DNA from: Rhea pennata
Taxonomy: Eukaryota; Chordata; Aves; Rheiformes; Rheidae
Direction: 5' to 3'
Assembly: GCF_028389875.1 (NCBI RefSeq)
Contig: NC_084665.1
Span: 3,038,001-3,102,000 of the forward strand
Length of the DNA stretch: 64,000 nucleotides
This document shows positions 49,301 through 61,342 of this stretch, piece after piece. The notes under the pieces are model-generated. The model saw only the letters and a list, made by a program, of their open reading frames with translations, was not told the origin of the DNA and did no database searches. The translations under genes and the position numbers were made by a program. Each line of letters starts with the position of its first letter. Position 1 is the stretch's first letter.

Positions 49301-52300
49301 GCTTCTTCCATTGCTCTGCTCTCCTGGCTCTGTTACTGAGAAGTGTCATCAAGGAGGAAGAGGAGATGCGTCTGCTCATCACTCCTTTGACGGAGAATCT
49401 GTCTGTGTGGTTTAGCTGTTTGGCAAAGAACCAGTCTGCAGAATTGAAAAGGCCATTGCTGTTGTTTGTTGCAGCAGGGAGAGGTTTAAACTTTCCACAG
49501 GCTTTAATCAAAGTGTGATCCCACCTTCTTTTTTGTAATTAAACCAAAGTAACTCTTTGTATTCATCAGTGTGCCGCAGAACCCAAATTGGAAATTAAAC
49601 TGGAAAGCAGAGCCTCATGCTAATCTTCCAGATGGCACTTTTAAACATCTGGGGATTACTTCCAACAAAGAAGAAAGCTTGTTGCTGTTAATTTCTCAGG
49701 CAGATTTGGCTCAGACAGCCTCTGGCGCTGGACAGTTCTAGTGAAACTTAGTTGTCCATCAGTAAAAGGGAAATTATAGGTTTTGGATGTTCTGACTTAA
49801 AAGTTGGGAAATTTTCAACTGGGGCTAGAGGTTTTTGAGAAGAGGGCAGTGGCCCCACATAAGCTACTTTGCTGCCTCGCTGGGTTGGTGCACAGTTAAG
49901 CTAACCTCCTTCCTCAATTCACCATCTTTCCAGGGCAGAACTGATGCCTGCTGATTTTCCCACCATAAATTTTGTGGGCCCTACTGGTTTAAAAATATGT
50001 TGCTTCCCTCCTTTTCCCAGCGCATAGCCTTGTGGTTGTACCAATGCAAGCATTTGCTTGGCTCTGCTGTGATCGGGGGACTAAAAACATCTTTCCAAAA
50101 AATAAAAAAATGGAGGAGGAGAAGAGTACTTCGATGAAAGTACCTCCTTTTGGTGGAAGATGCTGAGGAGGAAAGAGGCTCAGTGGAGTACATACTAGCA
50201 GGTATGCAAAGCACAGAGCAGCAAGTGTAGAAAGTGCCTGCCGGACTGTCTCAGCCGTGACCTTCAGAAGTCCCAGCTAGGAGCTGTGACTCTCATGGGA
50301 TGCTCCTGTCAAAACCTATGTGTGCTCCAAAACAGTGGTCTCTCACTGGTGCCTCCTTGAAGAGCATTTGTCTCTTGTCACTTAGCATTTCCTACAGAAA
50401 GTAAGCACAAAATGAAGATTAAATCATCAGTTTTAGCCCAGAAGGTCAGCTAAAGGCCTGAAGACTAGATGTAGTACCAGAGAGATGTTAGATAATTTTA
50501 CCAAAGCTGGTTCATCCCTACTGCATCACTGTGCCATCCCTTTATCAGCTCCCAGAAGGGATATACTCTGTTTTCATTGCTTTGCAATAGTGGTTTCCTA
50601 TTTGGACTTGCAAGAAATGAACAGTGACAGCTTCAGCCAAAAGCTGTCAGTATCTGAAAAATGGGTCTAACTTCTTTATTGAAGGGTTTTTCACAGCACG
50701 GAAAAACACAGATAATATAGATAAGCATTTTGAAAAAGTTCTTTGCCTAATTCAGTGATCATTTTAACAGTAACTTAAATGGCCTTAGCAGGGGAACATT
50801 GTTTGCACACTTATATACGTGTGAGTGTGTGACAGAGAAAGCAGCCAGGCAGCTGAGAGGTGGAGAAAATCTGAATAAAGGATCAAATCCCCTTCCGCAA
50901 ATAAACAAAATAAAGAAATACACCACAGTCAAACTTCCAAAAACCCTGCCCCCCAAACTGCTGAAAAACTGGGAAAAACAAAACAATTCAAAAAGTGCTG
51001 AAGAAACCACCCCCCACAAAGCCTTGATGCAAGAAGACATGGCATAAAGGGAAAAAGAATCCCCCCAAACTAAGCAGCTGCTTCACTGCCTGTCAAGATC
51101 CCTGCCTCTTGTGCACCCGCTCACACCGAAATAGCCACCCCCCTGCAGGTGGAGCCTGTGCAGGCCATTCCTGCAGTTCCTGCCTGCTTTAGCTGCAGTC
51201 ACTGGGGAGCCAAACTCCTGGCAGCATGGGAAAGGGAGATCCCTCAGCAGAAATACTGCCTGATGCAGACATAGCATCGCTCTTGCACTGACCAACCCTG
51301 GTGCAGTGAGTTCTTGCACGTCTCTTGGCTTTTTTGGAGAAAGAGCCGTGGTTGGTTTGGGCTGTGGAAAAGCTCCAACAAAGGCAGGAGGATCCTCTGC
51401 CTCATTTTTTCTTTGCCTTTCTGTGCCAGGGGAAGGGATCCTGATTTCTTCAGAAGCTGCAGAGCTCCTGGACTTCATCGATGAGCAGGGACAAGTGCAT
51501 GTGATTCAGAAATATCTAGAGAAGCCTCTACTTTTGGAGCCAGGGCATCGTAAGTTCGACATCAGGTGAGCTTTTCTGCATGGCTTTTGTAATGTGAGTT
51601 AGCATTTCTGTTTAGTTTCTTTTTAAGCCACTGAGACTTGGTCTTGTTCTTCTGTCCCCCTAGGAGCTGGGTTCTTGTGGATCATCAATATAATATCTAC
51701 CTCTATAAAGAGGGTGTCCTGCGGACCTCTTCCGAACCATATAACAGTGCTAATTTCCAGGACAAAACCTGCCACTTGACCAATCACTGCATTCAAAAGG
51801 AATATTCCAAAAACTACGGGCGGTATGAGGAAGGGAACGAAATGTTCTTCGAGGAGTTCAACCAGTACCTGATGGATGCCCTGAACACGACACTTGAGAA
51901 TAGCATCTTACTGCAAATCAAACACATAATAAGGTAACTAGCTGCCTTTTGTGTATGGGAACATAAGCCTTAGGTAGTAAGCAATGTGTATGGAAACAGC
52001 TGGGTTAACAGGCAGACAGACAAGGGAAGTGTTTCAGTTGCATGTGTCATGGATTGTGAGCCAGAGATAAATTTAAGATAAAGCCAGAAACAACTGGCTT
52101 TATTTTTTTATTTATCATTGCTCAATGAAAACAGAGAAAGAGGGACTCTAGAGGTGCTGTGCTCTGAAGCATGTATGTCAGTGTGCCTCTGTTTTGCCAG
52201 CAGTCAGATGACTTTGTGAGGGAGATGGGACTTATCAGCTGGGACAAGAAGCTGGGGAAGACAGTGAGTAGAAAGACAGGACAAACAGAGGTTGAGGTGA

Positions 52301-55300
52301 AAGACATAAGGCTTAATAGGGGAAATGAAAGAGGACCAAGTCTGCAGGATCTCACTGTTCCCCTATTGTCAGCAGACAGCAGTGAAACAGGTTGGTTCAG
52401 GTTCTCTTGTCCTGTTCAGTCCACAGAGCTGGCTAGCACTACCAGCTGCTTCCTGAGCACAAATGGAAAGCCCAGAGAGAGATCTCTTAGAGATCATGCT
52501 GCCACAGAGAAACCAGGTCATGATAGTGTGATCCTCCATAGCAGAATTTGCTCTGCAAAAGCTCCACTGCTGTCATTTACACTGAAAAGACATGACAATC
52601 TTTGAGGGACTCAGAGGCAAATGAGTTCTGAACAGTAGCTTCCTGCAGGACCTTGTACAGCCCTTTGCAACTTTGCCTTCTGCTCCAGGTTGTAGTGGCA
52701 CATCCTATTTTTCCACCTGCCTAAACCAGTATTGAGGGTGGATGCTGCTTCCCAGCTCTTTGGAAATTCACTCGGGGTATCTAAGGGTTTATGGACTGTC
52801 GACGTGTTTTGATGGTTGCATCATCTCACTTACAGGGACCTGGTTATCATGACATGTGTTGGATGTATCTTGTAGTTCAGGGGCTAGTAAATGACATGCA
52901 ACTATCAGTCCTCCAAATATGCCTTTATTACAAAGGCTTACAACGAAAAAGTCCCTTAGGTTCTCCAAGATGCTGAGGACTCACAGCACAAGCCAAGTCT
53001 AATGAGGCTGCAGAGGGGCACTGCCTGCTTGTTTATGTGTCCGTTGCAGAGAGCGTTGCTCCCTCCACTTGATGTTGCGGCCAGTCCCAAGGCAAGAGAG
53101 GTCCCCTCCACTTAAGGGCACTGTGCATAGCCGTTGGAAGCTGCAGTGCGACTGATACAGCTGGAGGATTTTTAATCCTGGGTTTCTGTTTCTCCCTTTG
53201 CAGAAGCTGCCTTATGTGTATAGAGCCTGCAATCAGCACAAAGCATCTTCACTACCAGAGCTTCCAGCTCTTTGGCTTTGACTTCATGGTTGATGAGGAG
53301 CTGAAAGTCTGGCTGATCGAGGTCAACGGGGCCCCAGCTTGTGCCCAGTGAGTAGTTAGCTTCTGTAATATACTCGCAGTATAACAATACTGTGCCACCC
53401 AGCTCACCAAAAACGTGGGTGGGTTCCAACTCCAAGTGAAAAAGGTGGAAAAAGTGAATGGCAGAGGAGTTTTCCAGGCTAACCCATTCCAGAAATTGCT
53501 CTAAGTGCTGGTCAATATAGGTTTGTTGCTCTTATATCTCTGCTTGGAATCTGGCTTCTTTGCAATATGAGATGAGCCCTATCCTCAGTTTCTGGACAGA
53601 TGGATTTGAATGTAACTGTGGTCCTTTTTATTGGCACTATTGAGCTGAAGGTAAGTTGCAGACTTAACAGCCGGGGGCTCAGGTCATTTCTTAATCTCAC
53701 TCATGGAGCCAATGGTGGGTGGGCTTCACTGAACACAATCAATAGCATAAATCACAGTTGTTGGAAGCAAATGACTGAGTTTGCAGGGAGCAGGACCCAA
53801 GCATACTGTGGATGCTGCAGATGTTGGGTCAAAGCCTCCACCAGCAACAGAGAGGCCATGAACTTACTTGCACTGGCACAGCAGGAGTTGCTGTGTTATG
53901 TGATGGAGGCAACTGCAGAAGATACAGAGACTAGAAATCTTTGCTAAATCAGCATCTATACTGTATACAAGCCCAGCAAAATAGAACAGGCTGTGCATGG
54001 TCTGATATGTCTCCCTGATAATTAATAATCCTGCACACAGACTTACCAAAGCTGCTGACCAGGTGTTGGTCTCTCTGGTGGCAGATACTGGATCTTGACA
54101 GATGATTCCGTTCTCTCCCTCCTTTCCTTACTCTCTGTCCCTCTTCCCTTCCTCCTTTTCCCTCACCCTCTCACTCGCTCCATCCCCCTCTACTCCCTCT
54201 CTCTCTCTCTCTCTCCTTTTTCTTGAGGATAACCTTATATAATGTTAGCACTGTTACCTGTGTGTTCATTCTCTTTGACTTCCATATGCAGATAGATAAT
54301 GTTAGCATCAGCACCCAGTTAAAGTAATTTTTGAAAACTGAGGCTAAAGAGAAATTTGTCCAAATCCTTGAATGGTTTTCTTAGTGTTCAGGTTCGAAGA
54401 ACATGAAAAAGCAATTGCTGGTGGTTTGATAACATGAGCACTCCTCAGAAATCTGTCAAGGTCTAGTTAGCATCAACAGTCTGCAGCTTAACACGGCCTG
54501 GATCAAAAAAAGATGGGGAGACTCACCCTGCTATGCCATTTTCTTACAGACTTTGAAATACTTCTTGAATTTTTTTAAGGATTGTTGCAGGGGCAGTTGC
54601 TATGTGGATTTTGGTTGCAGCAATGTGCTGTTTGCTTTGTGCCTACATGGGCACTTGGAAGTAATTGAAAGCAGCTACTCCAGGTTTGGGCTATTTGCAG
54701 CTCCACCTCTCGCAGCTGTTCTGATTTATAGCACCTATATCACACAGTTCCCATTTAAGAGAAAAAATTGGCTGTTGAAATCAGTAACGTTCCCAGGAGC
54801 AAAAAAAAAGCTGTCATGTAGCCCCAGCCGCACAAGGTGAAGAACACTGTTAATCCTAGTACAGACAGCTTTGGTACTTAAAAAATACCAGCTGCTAGCG
54901 TGTTCAGTGAGATTACACATGTATTTTCTTCAGCAGAAAATGGAGCTGTTATTAACTCATTTCTCAAACACCTTGTCTTTCCTCTCCCTTTTCATCAACC
55001 TTGCCATGGAGAAACACATCCAGCTCTTCCAGAGGGGTCCAGCAGAATCTCTGTGCCTGGCCCACAAGCTATTGTGTGCAGCCAGTGCAGTGTTTCTTCA
55101 GACTGTGCTTGCCTCAGAGCAGTCCATCTGGGGGGTGTCCCCACCTGTACAGCATCTGGTGTGATGCTTGTGAGTCCCTGAGCTGGGAGACTGGTGAAGG
55201 GGGTACTCAGCTCATGCCCATGCATCCTATAGTGATTCAAGGTTGGGGCCGGAGAGGGTAGATACTCTGCTTAGGAGCTTGGTCTGACAGTAAACTTAGT

Positions 55301-55637
55301 TTCTGTGATCCTGTCTGGCAGGGAGCAATGCTGGAAATGGGGGCTAGTTGAAAAAGACAGTAGTTCCTGGGGTGGGAGGAGAGGATACTGAGGAGATGCC
55401 AGCTACCTCCTGTATGTCACTCTGCAGCTCCTGCTGGAAAAATGCCTATCTGGGTAAAAAAAAAAAAGAGATGGGGGTTCTGCCGATTTACCGTCTTATT
55501 CTCTTTCTCTCTTGTCTCTTAGGAAGCTGTATGCAGAGCTCTGCCAAGGAATTGTGGATGTAGCCATCTCTAGCGTTTTCCCCCTCAGTGACACTGGGCA
55601 GAAGATGAATCAGCCATCAATCTTTATCAAGCTGTGA
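44404..55637 (+). CDS. TTL: TTL, tubulin tyrosine ligase, 7 exons
   Basis: Encodes a 377-residue cytosolic enzyme that uses ATP to add tyrosine back to the C-terminus of detyrosinated alpha-tubulin on soluble dimers. Coding exons: 44404-44560, 46538-46616, 48369-48601, 51430-51565, 51664-51933, 53204-53347, 55523-55637; phases are continuous and the total equals the length of human TTL. The N-terminal part starts [19 protein letters not shown]. The ATP-grasp core shows [70 protein letters not shown] and, at residues 328-336, WLIEVNGAP with metal-binding Glu331 and Asn333 plus Asp318. The C-terminus is short and ends FIKL. Exon 3 ends in a weak donor (GTTCAT). POLR1B follows 2.2 kb downstream in the same direction, as in human. 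Confidence 0.97.
44626..44660. repeat. T22-G13 homopolymer pair at the start of TTL intron 1
   Basis: A run of 22 T is followed at once by 13 G, 66 bases after the exon 1 donor. The G run is part of a larger G-rich stretch that could fold in RNA or DNA. Homopolymer lengths may be affected by sequencing error. Confidence 0.9.
46040..46381 (+). other. Probable retroposed mRNA 3' end in TTL intron 1
   Basis: An AATAAA at 46332-46337 is followed 19 bases later by an uninterrupted run of about 25 A (46357-46381). The 300 bases before it are AT-balanced, free of open frames and resemble a 3' untranslated region. Signal, spacing and genomic A tail are what a retrocopied transcript leaves behind. 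I do not recognise the source gene and could not confirm flanking target-site duplications. The 5' limit is a guess. Confidence 0.4.
46909..46928. repeat. A20 tract in TTL intron 2
   Basis: About twenty consecutive A residues with no polyadenylation signal at a sensible distance upstream. Treated as a simple repeat. Confidence 0.8.
54105..54230. repeat. Long polypyrimidine tract with (CT)n core in TTL intron 6
   Basis: Some 120 bases are almost only C and T, with a near-perfect CT dinucleotide core at 54194-54216. Tracts of this kind can form triplex DNA or bind polypyrimidine-tract proteins. It lies 1.3 kb before the last TTL exon, too far to be its acceptor tract. Confidence 0.8.
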
Positions 55638-57480
55638 TGACGACAGGAACATCTCTGCTGAGTACAGAGAGAGACTGCACCCATAGGGTCAGAGCAGTTC
55701 AATGGCTTATTTCAGTATCATGCCAAAAAGTGATAGAGACAGGCTTTTTTTAAAAAAAAAAATCATGGGGAAAACCAACAAAACAGTTCCCATGCAGAGC
55801 TGGGATGAGCCAAAACTGCTCAGACAACTCTGCATTCACCAAAATTCGCATTAGAAACAGCTCATGTGACTTCAATATCTGAAACAAATCTCTCTGGGAG
55901 AACAGCAAAATTACCTTAAAATGAAACCCCAACAGGGATATGACAATACTGTAGTAGGTCATCCTTTTCTATACAGAAAAAATTTGGGTTTTTTTAAGGT
56001 AATTGAGCAAAGAGTACAATGATCATCTGGGATGTATGGCTGGGAAGCTGTCCTCCTCCCACTGTATTTCTCCTTTCTTCACCTACTATATCCTTAGTGC
56101 CTTAGCTCAGCTGCAAATAGGTGACTCCTTTCCTTTGTTCCTGCTCTATTATGTAGAAAGGAACAAGCTCTCCTGCGTCACGGGATGCATAAAAAACAGG
56201 AACATTGAGAATTTGGTCTCCTTAGGTCATTTTCCAAGCTGGCTGGCTGAACACCCGGGCAACGACTGGATGAAAGGGTACTGAACTGCAGGTGGTGAAT
56301 TAACCCAAGCAATGAAGGCAATCTTGTTTATTTATAGTTATCCCTCTTCCTAATGAGATTTGAATCAGGTTCCATCCTAGTCTAATGCAGTTGGATCCCA
56401 TTTAAAAAAGGTAGAGAGACCCCCTCAATGCTGACCTGCCAGCTGTAGGATTTCCAGCATCAGTGTCTTGCTGGGAGTGTTTCAGATGACAGAAACCCAG
56501 TCTCCTCGGAAAACTTCTTTAGAGGCACTGCAGTGAATATAGACTTTTCTCTCAGCTTCCACCTTTATACATGTGAGACTCAAATGTAAAACCTTTCAAC
56601 CCAACCATTTTTATTTCTGATTCAGCCAATTTTATTCTCCTCTGTTCAACAAATATTGCACTTTTCTACCCCCAAACAGAGTCTAGTGCTCTGTCTCAGC
56701 TGGGGGTATAGGGTTTTGTAAACCAAGAGACTCCTTCTGTGTAGGTTTGCCACACAGCTGGGACAGATGGGCATTTTTGGGGGGAAGCAGATAAAATTCC
56801 TTGCAGTCCCTAAATTTCAGAACTAACATCTGTTTTGAGTGTAACCTAAATTCCTGACATATTCTGTTTACCTGAATTTTTAGCCTAAGCCCAGGGAGCA
56901 CGCCCCTCCTAAGCCAGGGCTCTTTGCAGAGCGCAGTGGCATTCCTAACAGCAACTGGATTTGCTGGGTGGTGCGTGGCCAGTGCTGTGTCCCAAATTTT
57001 CCGAACAGAGGTGCAAAGTTTAACGATTAAGTCTCAGGAGGCTGCAGCAATGTCTGCAAAGAACCGAGTGCTTGCAGGCTCCCCATTAAAATTTGGGTTG
57101 TGCATCAGTGCTACTGAGTTTGGAGTTTCTTTACACACATTGCATGTGATGCGAGGTTACGTGTTTTTAAACGTGGTTAAGTGCCCGTGCAAGCAACACA
57201 GAACTACTGCCCAACGTGGTAGGAAGGAGATGGGTTGTTTGACTGCGATTCCCTCCGACACTGCATAGGAAAGCATCATGGAAAATTGAAGCTTTGGGGG
57301 GTTTAATGGATTGCAGCAGGAGAGCACGCTGCGCTGCCAAGGTCAGGGCCATGTTCTGCTGCCTCTGGCAAGGAGAGGTGGTTGGCAACGAACTAGGAGA
57401 GACCTGGTTCACGTTATCCAAAGCAAACGAACACGAGGAGATCGGGGAGGGTACGAGGTGCTGGCTGCCTGTGTTTAACA
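55638..57480. other. TTL 3' untranslated region and spacer before POLR1B
   Basis: No coding exon is seen. No AATAAA is visible in the first kilobase after the TTL stop. An ATTAAA at 57085-57090 is a possible, distant polyadenylation signal, which would give a 3' untranslated region of about 1.45 kb that runs almost to the POLR1B CpG island. The boundary between transcript and spacer cannot be fixed from sequence. Confidence 0.4.
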
Positions 57481-57675
57481 GCAGCGCCCGAGCGCCCCGA
57501 GGTGCTGCACGGACCGCAGCCGCCCCGCCCGGCCGCCCTTGGCGCGCAACCCTGGCGCCCAACCCCGCCCCGAAGCGCCGTTACACGGCGCCGCTCCCTC
57601 AGGGCGGGGCCGCTGCGCGCGAAGCCCCCGCTCCGCCGGGGGGGAGGGGGGGAGCACTCAGGGTCCGGCAGCACG

Positions 57676-57685
57676 GCGCATGCGC
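57676..57685. promoter_or_regulatory. Candidate NRF1 binding site upstream of POLR1B
   Basis: GCGCATGCGC is the palindromic core recognised by NRF1, common in promoters of housekeeping and biogenesis genes. It lies 124 bases before the POLR1B start codon inside the CpG island. Binding is inferred from the motif only. Confidence 0.55.
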
Positions 57686-57808
57686 GACGGCGCCCCCCTC
57701 CCGCACGCGCAACTCCTCCTGGCGGCCGCGCGCCGGCCCCGCCCCCGGCCGTATCCCAGCAGGCTGCGCAGCGGTGGCGGCGCGGTGCGGCGTGGCGTGG
57801 CGGCGGGC

Positions 57809-60800
57809 ATGGCGCAGGGCGGCGACGGCGGCGACCCCCACCGGCTGCGCCCGTGGCCCCGCTACCGGCCGCGCGGCGAGGCCCGGCGCGACCTGCCCGG
57901 CGCCCACCTCGACTCCTTCAACTACGCCATCAGCGAGGGCGTCTACCGCGCCGTGCAGGTGGCGGGCGGCTGAGGGGGGCCGTTGGGCGGCGGCGGTTGA
58001 GGGGAACCGTTGAGGGGCAGTTGCGGGCGGCCGTTGGGCGGCGGCCGTTGAGGGGCAGTTGCGGAGAGCAATTGGGGGCTGAGGAGTGCGCGGGGTGGCG
58101 TGTGGCGGTTGCGGGGACAAGGAGGGGGGGACTTCGAGGGTGCTTGAGGAGGGGGCAAGGCCGGGGAGGCGGTTTGGGAGAGCGGGGGCGAGGCCGGACG
58201 CAGCGTAAGGGACAGCCGGGGGTGGCCCGCGGAAGACGGGAGCGTGGGGGTGGGGGGGACCAGGCGGTTGTGATGGGGATGCGCTTGGGTTCCTTCTGCA
58301 GCGCAGCCCTCCCAGTGCCCTTTCTCACGGCCCATCTCGCTCTGGCAGCCCTCTCAGTTCTGCTTCTGACCTGCTTTTTAAGCAGGACCACCCTTGTGTT
58401 TCTGTTTCAGGACCTCTACCCACTGGAGTTTGCTCTCAAAAGCGATCGCATCTTGCTAGCTATTGTTGGAATTTCCATCTCTCCTCCAATGGTGCCAAAA
58501 GGGACCATCTGTCAGGATATGAAGATTTACCCAGCAGAGTGCAGGGGCCTCCGAAGCACATATCGGGGGAAAATAACTGTAAGTGCTGGGGTGTAAGCAT
58601 TAGGGCTCGTAGAGAGCCTACCGTCCTTCTCTAGGGTCTAATAGGTATTACATACAGTAGTGTAACATCACTAGTTCCACAGTAGCAAAACTAACTGAAG
58701 CTAGTTTCTCCACAAGTTTATGTGTACTTTAGCTACACATAGCTGGAACCTGAAAATGATTTTTAGCTGCTTTGGAGATATTTTGAAGAACTGTATCCTG
58801 TATGGAGTCTTGAGTATGAAGTATGAGCTCACAGCAAAAACTTTTCTTCAGCTTGAACCTGAAAAGATCTCTTCCCCTCTGTCCTTCTCTTTCATAGGAC
58901 CTTAATCATCTTCCTTTATTCTGTTGTCAAATTTATGTAGAAATTAGCTAGCCACCTCAGAAGATCTTGGAAGGAGACCTGTTTAATCTCAGAAAACATG
59001 ATAATCTACGTCTTGTTTCTCTAGGAATCCGATTTCAAAATCAGTTTTGCTCTAGTGTAAAAGCCCAGAATTGTAAATCTCTCTTGTTCATATCATGTTT
59101 CTCTATTAAAATTTCAGAACAGTACAGAAAACTGATGAACATCCCTAGCAAATACTTTCCCATGCATTGTGAAAGCAGCAGCAGACCATTGCTGTTTGCC
59201 ACTAAAATTGTGTAACTTTGTCCAAAGTGTAGATTTGCAAGAGTCTCTTGTAAGAGAATGATTGTGTGCAGTTTCTGTTTTTTTTTTCTTTCTTTCTCTG
59301 AAGCATTATAACTTACTATGGTAAAAGCAGCAGTAAGTGCAGTATCTTGTCTAAATTTAAAAGCGGGGCAGTCACAAAGATTCTTTGCAAACATTTTCCC
59401 GGTGGCTCTTGCTCTTTGTTTCATTGTTCATGCCTTAATTGTTTCACTCTTTCTTTCCTAAGTTTATTTGTTTATTTGCTTTTCCAATCTGTGTAAGTGT
59501 TTTACAGTCACAGCACAATAGTTTTGCTGTGCCTTGTGTGGGAAAGTATTGCCTAGTGCTTGACCTAGTTGTCCCATTCTGCACTCTTGTGCAGTTGGTG
59601 TAAGTGTATAATCATTCCCTATTTGTTTTCTCTGAGCCGCTCTTAATTGCATGTCCTTCCATGTCCTTCCTTCCTTGATGTTCTCACTTTTCTTAAGGAG
59701 TCTTAGTCTTTTTAGAGGCTCCTCGCACGGAAACCATTGGAAGCCCTAATTTTGGTCATTCTTTAGGCTTGAGACTAGACCTGTGCTGAGGATTTGGTGT
59801 AGGGTGCACCATGGATTTAGAGAGGCACAGTAACATTTCTGTTCTCTTTCCTATTAATTCCTAAGACTTGATTTATTCTTTTGAGTTGTTATTTTCATAC
59901 TGTAACACCAAGATATCTTTCCTAAGTGGCAGTAGCTCCTTTAGAGCCCATCATTCTGATATAAAATTAAGATTGTTTTTTTTTTCTACTGTGCACTTTT
60001 TCATCTCATTTCTTGCAGTCAAGGGATCCTTCTGTAAACCCTTTGTCAGATCGTACTATTGTAAGTAAATTATTTTCCTAAGAAAACTGTCTTTTCCTTC
60101 TCACTTTTCAAATCACTTATGAGTATGTTAAATCGACAAGTCTTAAGACACATCTCTGTAGACCTCTACTGTTGATCTCCTTCCACTGAACATTTACAGT
60201 TTTCTTGCACTTTTTCCTTTAACGATGTGCTAACTTTGTTGGTCTCCTTTCCTATCTTGTGGCTTCTTTATTTGTTCAGGCTGCGTTATTGTAGTATCTG
60301 AAAGGTTAGGTAGGCTGTTTCGGCTTTGTTCACCTCACTAGCAGTTTCTTCACATAATTCTAGATTTATCTGATTTCCCTCTGCAAACCTATGTTAACTG
60401 TTTTCCAGAGTGTAATATTTATCTCTGAATCTCTTAATTCTGCTTTTTATGATTACTATCATGCTTCTTCTACAGTGAAAAAGTTTGCTTATTGTGTTTA
60501 AAAAAAAAAAAAAGTTCACTATGTTGATATAGCAGAAAGGAAAACAGGCAACTTAATTTGCTTAACCCTTTGTGTTATGTTGTGTCATTTTAGGCTGACA
60601 TCAGCTGGTCGGTGAATGGCATTCCACAAGGGACCATTAAACAGCCCCTGGGGTATATTCCAATCATGGTGAAGTCTAAATTGTGCAACCTCTATAATCT
60701 TTCTCCACAAGAGCTCATCCAACACCATGAGGAAGAGGAGGTAACTGGATTTTTGTGAGTCAGGGAATTTTGTGCTTTGTATGAGTAATGTGTAAAGCCT

Positions 60801-61311
60801 GCTTTTCTTAAAAGGACTTTAGCTTTCCCCCTCCCCCCTCCTTCAAATTTGACTTAAGTTCTCTGAATATACCCCATTTATAGAGGTTCCATACAACGTC
60901 TTGAAAAACTAAAAAATCTCAGAAGATTTTGAATGCAGGGATCTGTTTGGTACTAATACCTGCGGTTCCATTATATGATTTCTTTGCTACTACCAGTAGG
61001 CCAACTGGGGTCGTGTAGCTGATAGTGGGCATCTGTAGAGGCAAAGATTTGGCAAACAGGCACCGAGAAAGAGATTTTTATTCTAGGTTCCCTTTTGTGA
61101 CTTTTTCTAGGTCTCTCAATAACATGTCAAGTATGGGCAATTGAATACAAAATTATTTATTACTGTAATTGTTTTAAGTGTTTTGATTGTTTGGAGATCA
61201 GATAAATATTCAAGAGCAAGCAAACTATGAAAGAATCTACAGTGGTGCACTATTGCTGGCTCCCTAGTATGCCTCTTGTGCCTTTAGCCATACTATAGCT
61301 TCATACTGGAA

Positions 61312-61342
<31 letters not shown>

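Larger units (their letters stand above)
57480..58230 (+). promoter_or_regulatory. CpG island and presumed promoter of POLR1B
   Basis: Dense CpG with several GC boxes (GGGCGGGGCC near 57603, CCCCGCCCCCGG near 57736) surrounds POLR1B exon 1 and extends into intron 1. There is no TATA box. The island contains a consensus NRF1 palindrome, annotated separately. Long open frames on both strands, including ones that run through exon 1 in the wrong frame, are G+C artefacts. Confidence 0.75.

Noticed and set aside
57599-58391. Minus-strand open frames of 130-173 codons opposite POLR1B exon 1
   Set aside because: Low-complexity shadows of the CpG island and intron 1 repeat with no splice context.
57294-58596. 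Open frames of 239 and 364 codons on the plus strand around POLR1B exon 1
   Set aside because: They overlap exon 1 in the wrong frame or merge island, intron and exon 2; explained by G+C richness.
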